Below, in pieces: positions 58,903-64,000 of a stretch of 64,000 nt of DNA (positions are counted from its first letter, which is position 1; every line of letters begins with the position of its first letter). Under the pieces are notes generated by a model. That model saw nothing but the letters and a program-made list of their open reading frames with translations. It was not told the DNA's origin and did no database searches. Position numbers and translations under genes: made by a program. The DNA is from Bolinopsis microptera. Its lineage: Eukaryota; Ctenophora; Tentaculata; Lobata; Bolinopsidae. The DNA is taken from the NCBI RefSeq assembly GCF_026151205.1, contig NC_087077.1, positions 19,072,975-19,136,974 of the forward strand, read 5' to 3'.

Positions 58903-61900
58903 ATGATTATGAAAATGATTAAGGATGTGTGTGAGCCATGTAGTAGATCTATTAACATCGGACAACCTTTACTAGAGTGTGAAAACTGTAATAATGCCAT
59001 CCATACTAAGTGTTTCAAATCAGCTAAATACTCATGCAAAAATGGACTATGGATGTGCTGCGAGTGTGCCAGTTCTGCAGAGGAACGGTACTGCCCATTT
59101 CCATCTGATGAGGAATCTATAGATTCTGATAGATTCTATGATAATAGAAACCAGGAAGATGCCGTAATTACATCATATGCCCTTGTACTTGAACGTTGCC
59201 GTCGCTACTCTAAACTCGAGTTCTTAAATGCAATCAAGCAGCTCAATTCCTCAAAAAAATCTATGTTATCAACTTTATTCTACAATATAGATGGAAACGC
59301 ATCTAACTTTGATAGCTTCCTAATTGAACTCAAAAGTATAGGGCACTCGTTTGATATGATTGGTCTTGCTGAAACCAATACTGATCCTGCACAGCAGGGC
59401 CTGTACCAAATTCCATCATACACAGGATTCTATCAAGAAACATTGGCAGGTAAGAAAAAAGGCACAGGTGTTGCACTCTATGTATCTGACCATTTAAATA
59501 CGGTGGTCTTAGAAAACGTATCACACTGTACTACAAATATTGAGAGCCTCTTTGTTGAAACCACAGATAGCGCAGGCAGCAAAATTGTTCATGGAGTCAT
59601 TTACCGACCCCCTAATGGCTGCTTTGATAGCTTTTGTGAAACCCTGGAACTACTTGCAAAGCAGCTAAATGGGAAAACTGTCAATTTGTTGGGAGACTTT
59701 AACTCAAACATACTTAATATTTCTACCAGTTCCCAGCTCTTTGAGGATACTTTATACAGAAACGGCTTTTACCCGACTATCTCCATTGCAACACATTTTC
59801 GTCAAAACTGTAAAAGTTCCTGCATCGATAACATTTTAACAAATAAAATTGAGAATATAGTCTTATCAGGTGTTATTGAAGAACGGCTTGGTGAGCATGC
59901 CCCTATATTTACCTTCACTTCAGTAGAGACCCCTCGCAGTACAGAGCCTCAGAAACATGTCCGCTATTATGATTACTCAAGTTCCAAATTGAAAAGCTTT
60001 GTAACTGAACTTGAGGTAAAGGTAAACCAGCTCACTCCTTCAACAAAATTTGATGAGTTTACGGCATGTTTTGACCAGACACTTGACAAACACTGCAAAC
60101 TGGAGGTACCGAAAGTGACAAAAAGAACTCCCAAACTTAACCCATGGATTACAGACAGTATCATCCAGTCTGTAGAAAGAAAGCATGAACTACGTAAGGA
60201 GTGGTCTGACACCGTTACCAATAAGAACCCTGGTGGTAATATCTTGCTATACCAAGTATTTAGTGATTATCGTAGGATGCTCAAAGCTATCATTAAAGCT
60301 GCCAAACGTTGGCATTACTGTAACGAAATTCTAAACAACTGTGAAAACAGCAAGAAAACCTGGCAAATTATTAACGAACTCAGAGGCAAAAAGAAGAGGC
60401 AAACCAAGCCCCCATTCATCATTGATAACCAAAGAATAGTTGATAGAAGAGCAATTGCTAATGGATTCAATGCTTGGTTTGTCTCTATTGCACCAAAGCT
60501 GAATGAGACACTGAATAATCCATCTAATGGCCTGCCTATATTACCCATGAAAACTTTCTATGACTTCCTGAACCCAAGAAATGAAAAAAATATTAGGTTA
60601 GAAGATTGCTCCTCGAACGAAATATTGAAAATCATAAGAGAGTTCGAAAATGGTAAAGCCAGTGACATTCCCATAAGTGTAATAAAAAAGTCATCTCATG
60701 TAATTGCACCTGTATTATCGAACTACTTCAATATCCTTATGACCCAAGGTATATTTCCTGATGTCCTGAAAACTGGTAAAATAACACCTGTATATAAGAA
60801 AGGTAACCCAGAAGAAATCGAGAACTACCGTCCTATCTCCACACTGTCCGTCTTCGGTAAGATCTTTGAAAAGCTCATATATTCTAGAATATACGGATTT
60901 GTTAGCTCCCAGGGAGTAATATCGAAGACACAGTTTGGATTTAGGAAATCTCACTCTACATCTCATGCAGTCAATTACTCTGTAGATTTAATTACGAAAT
61001 CTCTTAAACTTAAGAATCATGTTTTAGGAATATTCATTGACCTTAGCAAAGCTTTTGACACCATCGATCATTCAACACTTCTTATAAAATTAGAGGGATG
61101 TGGAGTGAGAGGAGTTGCAAATAACCTCATAAAAAGCTACTTAACAAACAGGCAACAATACACTGAAGTTGTAGGAGAAAAATCAGATACCCTATCTATT
61201 CAATTTGGTGTCCCACAGGGTTCAATTCTTGGACCTCTCCTATTTCTTCTTTATATGAACGACATCACAAACAGTTCTAAACTAGGATCATTTGTTACCT
61301 TTGCTGATGATACTAATATATTTGTTGTCGGCAAAACAAAACGTGAGGCATATGAACGAGGAAATGAGCTTTTGTCATCATTACAGTCTTATATGAGAGC
61401 GAATAAGTTACATATAAACATGTCCAAGTGCTGCTACATACACTTCAAACCCAACATGGCAGGTTCTAAGTCAGAGATTTTATCACACCCTGAACCTGTA
61501 CTAACAATAGACAACTATCCAATCAAAAAGGTTTCATCCGCAAAATTTCTGGGTGTTATAATTGACGAGAACCTATCATGGGAAGATCACATTAAAGCTC
61601 TTAAGCGAACCCTAAATCATTCCACATCAACTTTATGTAGACTTCGCTGCTCCCTTCCAGAATTTCTACATCAACAATTATATTATACTCTGTTCGAATC
61701 ACATCTTTCCTACTGTATATCTGTATGGGGTGGGGCAGCTAAGCAACGTATAAGCTCAATATTTACTGCTCAGAAGTACTGTCTCAGAGTACTATTTGGT
61801 GATAGGCTGGCGTACCTTGATAAGTTTAAGACTTGTGCACGTACTAGGCCTATAGGACACCAGAAACTTGACCAAAAATTTTTCATAAAAGAACACACCA

Positions 61901-62268
61901 AACCGATATTCAAGCATAATAATATTCTAGCTATACAAAATCTCTATACATACCACAGTTACCTCGAGCTCTACAAGATAATGAAATTCCGTGCTCCAAT
62001 ATCCCTATATGAGGGTTACACATGTTCGTCGAGGAAACCCTGCCTTCTTATCTGTCAGGTAGACCCACCTGACAACCACAACACTAGGTCAACCAAAATT
62101 TTTAACATTTTAACCCCAAAGTTCAGAATGACTGACTTTACTACTAGTGTAATGTGCTTGCGAGGAAAACTTAAAAGTGCGCTATTAGCCAATCAGCATA
62201 ACCACGCCCTGCTTGATTGGACCGTGAAAGATTTTGACTGCACAAATATTATTTTCCAAACATTATAA
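58903..62268 (+). CDS. LINE C ORF2: PHD finger + endonuclease + reverse transcriptase
   Basis: 1,121 codons starting 5 nt after the ORF1 stop. Residues about 6-58 are a PHD-type Cys/His cluster (CEPCS, CENCNNAIHTKC, WMCCEC). The EEP endonuclease (about 122-340) has GLAETN, YRPPNG, LLGDFNSN and SCIDNIL. The usual SDH block reads GEHAPIF here, so the Asp is Glu, whereas LINE B has GDH. The RT (about 560-860) has GNPEEIENYRPIST, FGFRKSHSTSHA, FIDLSKAFDTIDH, GVPQGSILGPLLF and FADDT. There is no RNase H. The enzyme would nick target DNA and prime reverse transcription there. The N-terminal PHD could guide integration to chromatin marks. Confidence 0.85.
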   Translation: MIMKMIKDVCEPCSRSINIGQPLLECENCNNAIHTKCFKSAKYSCKNGLWMCCECASSAEERYCPFPSDEESIDSDRFYDNRNQEDAVITSYALVLERCRRYSKLEFLNAIKQLNSSKKSMLSTLFYNIDGNASNFDSFLIELKSIGHSFDMIGLAETNTDPAQQGLYQIPSYTGFYQETLAGKKKGTGVALYVSDHLNTVVLENVSHCTTNIESLFVETTDSAGSKIVHGVIYRPPNGCFDSFCETLELLAKQLNGKTVNLLGDFNSNILNISTSSQLFEDTLYRNGFYPTISIATHFRQNCKSSCIDNILTNKIENIVLSGVIEERLGEHAPIFTFTSVETPRSTEPQKHVRYYDYSSSKLKSFVTELEVKVNQLTPSTKFDEFTACFDQTLDKHCKLEVPKVTKRTPKLNPWITDSIIQSVERKHELRKEWSDTVTNKNPGGNILLYQVFSDYRRMLKAIIKAAKRWHYCNEILNNCENSKKTWQIINELRGKKKRQTKPPFIIDNQRIVDRRAIANGFNAWFVSIAPKLNETLNNPSNGLPILPMKTFYDFLNPRNEKNIRLEDCSSNEILKIIREFENGKASDIPISVIKKSSHVIAPVLSNYFNILMTQGIFPDVLKTGKITPVYKKGNPEEIENYRPISTLSVFGKIFEKLIYSRIYGFVSSQGVISKTQFGFRKSHSTSHAVNYSVDLITKSLKLKNHVLGIFIDLSKAFDTIDHSTLLIKLEGCGVRGVANNLIKSYLTNRQQYTEVVGEKSDTLSIQFGVPQGSILGPLLFLLYMNDITNSSKLGSFVTFADDTNIFVVGKTKREAYERGNELLSSLQSYMRANKLHINMSKCCYIHFKPNMAGSKSEILSHPEPVLTIDNYPIKKVSSAKFLGVIIDENLSWEDHIKALKRTLNHSTSTLCRLRCSLPEFLHQQLYYTLFESHLSYCISVWGGAAKQRISSIFTAQKYCLRVLFGDRLAYLDKFKTCARTRPIGHQKLDQKFFIKEHTKPIFKHNNILAIQNLYTYHSYLELYKIMKFRAPISLYEGYTCSSRKPCLLICQVDPPDNHNTRSTKIFNILTPKFRMTDFTTSVMCLRGKLKSALLANQHNHALLDWTVKDFDCTNIIFQTL

Positions 62269-62444
62269 CTGGCTGTTCACACACATCTCAATTAAATTCC
62301 TCTAGGCTACTGTTTTCCAAGTCTTGTCCTGTGAGTAAAGAATGTGTGAGAAGGTATTAATAAAATAAATGTATATTTTTTGAATTTTTAAATCTAATCT
62401 GAGAATGAAGTATAAAGAAATTTTTAATTAGCACTGTATAGTTT

Positions 62445-64000
62445 AAGATATTTATAGCTTATTATAACCATTGATACAAAGGCCATAATCTTTCGCAAGC
62501 TCTTTAATATACACCTTGAAGCCACATTTTATATCCTTGAACCACACAATATAAACTAAAGCATGTTTTAGTGTAGACTTTTTGTCACAACAAGACTGCA
62601 ACCTATAGTAACAACTATAAACAGAACCCCTAATGTCTACTAACAAATTTCTTCTAGTCCTAAAATGAGCCCTGTCTCTAAAAACCTAACTGAACTAGCG
62701 TTTCGGTGTGTGCAAAAGCTTTCAGGCACGCGCATTCCTTGCCCCGTTAGTTACCTGTCCTTCCAAAACCAAACTAGCAGTCAAGGACAAAAAGTCATAC
62801 ACCAATTGGGCATTATATTTTATGAATTGTTTGACATCTTTTTATTCTGTAAAATGTGCTAAAATTAAATTTCTTGTTTCATTGATTTCTTGTTTCATTG
62901 ATCTTTAATAAGTTTCATAATCATGATAAACTAAGTGAGATAAACTCCCACTGGTCGGGTGGCCTTCCTTTGTCTTACTCTCTCCTGTCTCTCCCTCACA
63001 TACACCCACTGTTTCAGACATCTCACAAATTTAGCAATACCAAGCTCTCCGAGATGGATTTCATCACCATTTCTCGTGAGTTTCATAGCAAGCAACCCTT
63101 TACCGTCTAAAAAGTGGCCAACACCAAGGTGCCATACAGTCTGGTTAAAGCTAGAGTACAACATTTCATCAACCAAGCTGTTGAATGCCATAATGTTTTT
63201 ATTCATCTTAGGGAGTCTAGACGGTAAAACTGCTGTGACAAACAACTTCGCCTTAGGGCACAGTTTCTGGATCTGCTGGATTTTCAGGTGGAGAATGTCT
63301 ACCAGCTGGTGTATATCACCAGGTGACTGCACATTTTCAACTCGTAGATCGTTGGTCCCACAAACTAAGATGACGTTGCTATAACCAATGCAGAGCTTAG
63401 GGTCTATTGCACTGACCTTGTTGGCTTTAACACGTTCACCTGGGAAGGACTGTCCAAGGGTTCCAGTACCGACACCGAACTTGATGGGCTTGGTGTTAGA
63501 GTCGCCCATGATGATGCAGCTCCGGCTAAACTGTTTGCTCACAGTTCTCAGTGTGATGGAGAACCTTCCTGTCTGCACAGAAGACTGAGTTTCAGCAGGA
63601 CCTGTTTCATCAATACCGTGACGATACCAGGCTTGTGACGATCGTGTCATCACATACACTGAGTTAGATTCTGGACTCACACTATGAACATACTCAGTTG
63701 AGGCTTCGTTTCCGGTCTCATAGATGCACTTAAAGCACACCTTCCTGACGTCGCCTATGCTGATAGTAGCAATTTCTGAGTTAGCAATAATCTCAGACTC
63801 ATCGTCAGAGTGAAAAGGGAGCTTGCTACTAGTGGTGGTATCAACTGAGGGAGGGTAGCAGTTTATTAGGATGGAGTTGGGCTTATGGGTCAGTCTGCAC
63901 TTTGATGTAACTGCGTCTATGGCTGAGGCAAGGGGTGCTGGGATTGTGGGGGATAGGGGTGGGTCTGAATCACCAGTATAAGAGTAGTCTTCCCCAAACT
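62445..64000 (-). mobile_element. LINE D: ORF1-only chimera with a LINE A-type 3' UTR, runs off the window
   Basis: On the minus strand the ORF1 3' half (64000-62931) is followed, after TTATGAAACTTATTAAAG, by two copies of ATCAATGAAACAAGAA. Then comes a 3' UTR (about 62870-62445) containing ACGGGGCAAGGAATGC, CTTTTGCACACACC and GGTTATAATA. These match the LINE A 3' UTR (51880-52280) in order. No PHD, endonuclease or RT of ORF2 is present. The left part lies beyond the window. Confidence 0.7.
62931..64000 (-). CDS. LINE D ORF1 C-terminal part: AlkB-like dioxygenase + SGNH esterase (partial)
   Basis: The frame is open from the window edge to the stop at 62931, about 356 codons. It begins inside the AlkB-like domain (FGEDYSYTGD), then SILINCYPPS, PFHSDDE (HxD), SEIATISIGDVRKV, MTRSSQAWYRHGI (second His) and GRFSITLR. 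The esterase follows with MGDSNT, CGTNDLR and DEIH. The protein is clearly homologous to LINE C ORF1 but well diverged, and all proposed catalytic residues are kept. This supports selection on both enzyme domains. The PHD finger, if present, is outside the window. Confidence 0.85.
   Translation of the reverse strand, partial: FGEDYSYTGDSDPPLSPTIPAPLASAIDAVTSKCRLTHKPNSILINCYPPSVDTTTSSKLPFHSDDESEIIANSEIATISIGDVRKVCFKCIYETGNEASTEYVHSVSPESNSVYVMTRSSQAWYRHGIDETGPAETQSSVQTGRFSITLRTVSKQFSRSCIIMGDSNTKPIKFGVGTGTLGQSFPGERVKANKVSAIDPKLCIGYSNVILVCGTNDLRVENVQSPGDIHQLVDILHLKIQQIQKLCPKAKLFVTAVLPSRLPKMNKNIMAFNSLVDEMLYSSFNQTVWHLGVGHFLDGKGLLAMKLTRNGDEIHLGELGIAKFVRCLKQWVYVRERQERVRQRKATRPVGVYLT

Larger units (their letters stand above)
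56300..62435 (+). mobile_element. LINE C: apparently intact two-ORF retrotransposon with AlkB-like ORF1
   Basis: ORF1 (56738-58897) and ORF2 (58903-62268) are both uninterrupted and separated by 5 nt (TAGTAAAAATG), a termination-reinitiation arrangement. The 5' limit is uncertain (between about 56070 and 56700). The 3' UTR runs about 165 bp to near 62435, where it meets LINE D tail to tail. The RT resembles the L2/Crack/Daphne side of the CR1 group by its FGFRxxHSTxHA and FIDLSKAFDTIDH motifs; that placement is from memory of motifs, not a tree. Confidence 0.75.

Overview
The window looks like animal nuclear DNA. Genes are split by short AT-rich introns with GT/AG ends, intergenic DNA is full of DNA-transposon remnants and satellites, and intact CR1-group LINEs fill the last quarter. 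No gene is taxon-diagnostic. The mix (CR1-type LINEs with PHD and SGNH domains, a PAN/GCC2 secreted protein, a class V aminotransferase fused to a TtcA-like protein) suggests an early-branching or marine invertebrate, possibly a cnidarian. That assignment is inference only.

Layout. 1-10 kb: pyrimidine-rich low complexity, poly-C/poly-G tracts, terminal-inverted-repeat (TIR) elements, a minus-strand PAN/GCC2 secreted-protein gene with a frameshift, a minus-strand coiled-coil gene with a tandemly duplicated exon, and large palindromes. 10.3-13.8 kb: last four exons of tubulin-folding cofactor D (TBCD), plus strand. 14.6-20.5 kb: complete nine-exon gene fusing a class V aminotransferase to a TtcA-like PP-loop/CxxC protein. 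20.9-26.6 kb: intronless TMEM186-like mitochondrial gene, a transposon, an NDUFS5-like twin-CX9C gene, and a frameshifted PDAP1-like gene. 26.6-42 kb: gene-poor, with a hAT-like MITE, a 76-bp satellite, several minisatellites, a broken ATG4 exon, and a satellite combining CRE and E-box palindromes. 42.9-46.7 kb: complete six-exon mitochondrial J-domain gene on the minus strand; its first intron is almost entirely one TIR element. 47-64 kb: four LINEs, A(+) B(-) C(+) D(-), forming two tail-to-tail pairs.

Most notable: LINE C appears intact. Its ORF1 reads PHD finger, then an AlkB-like 2OG-Fe(II) dioxygenase (HxD...H...R), then an SGNH esterase. Its ORF2 begins with a second PHD finger ahead of the endonuclease and reverse transcriptase. 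A second, diverged ORF1 (LINE D) keeps the AlkB and esterase catalytic residues. LINE D has no ORF2: its ORF1 joins directly to a 3' UTR homologous to that of the unrelated LINE A, suggesting a chimeric ORF1-only element.

A second theme is expansion of C/G homopolymers at one position inside the TIR of a TA-target element family that ends in CGGGTAA; one tract is 152 nt. Several single-copy genes carry single-base frameshifts in short homopolymer runs, so some apparent pseudogenes may be residual long-read errors.
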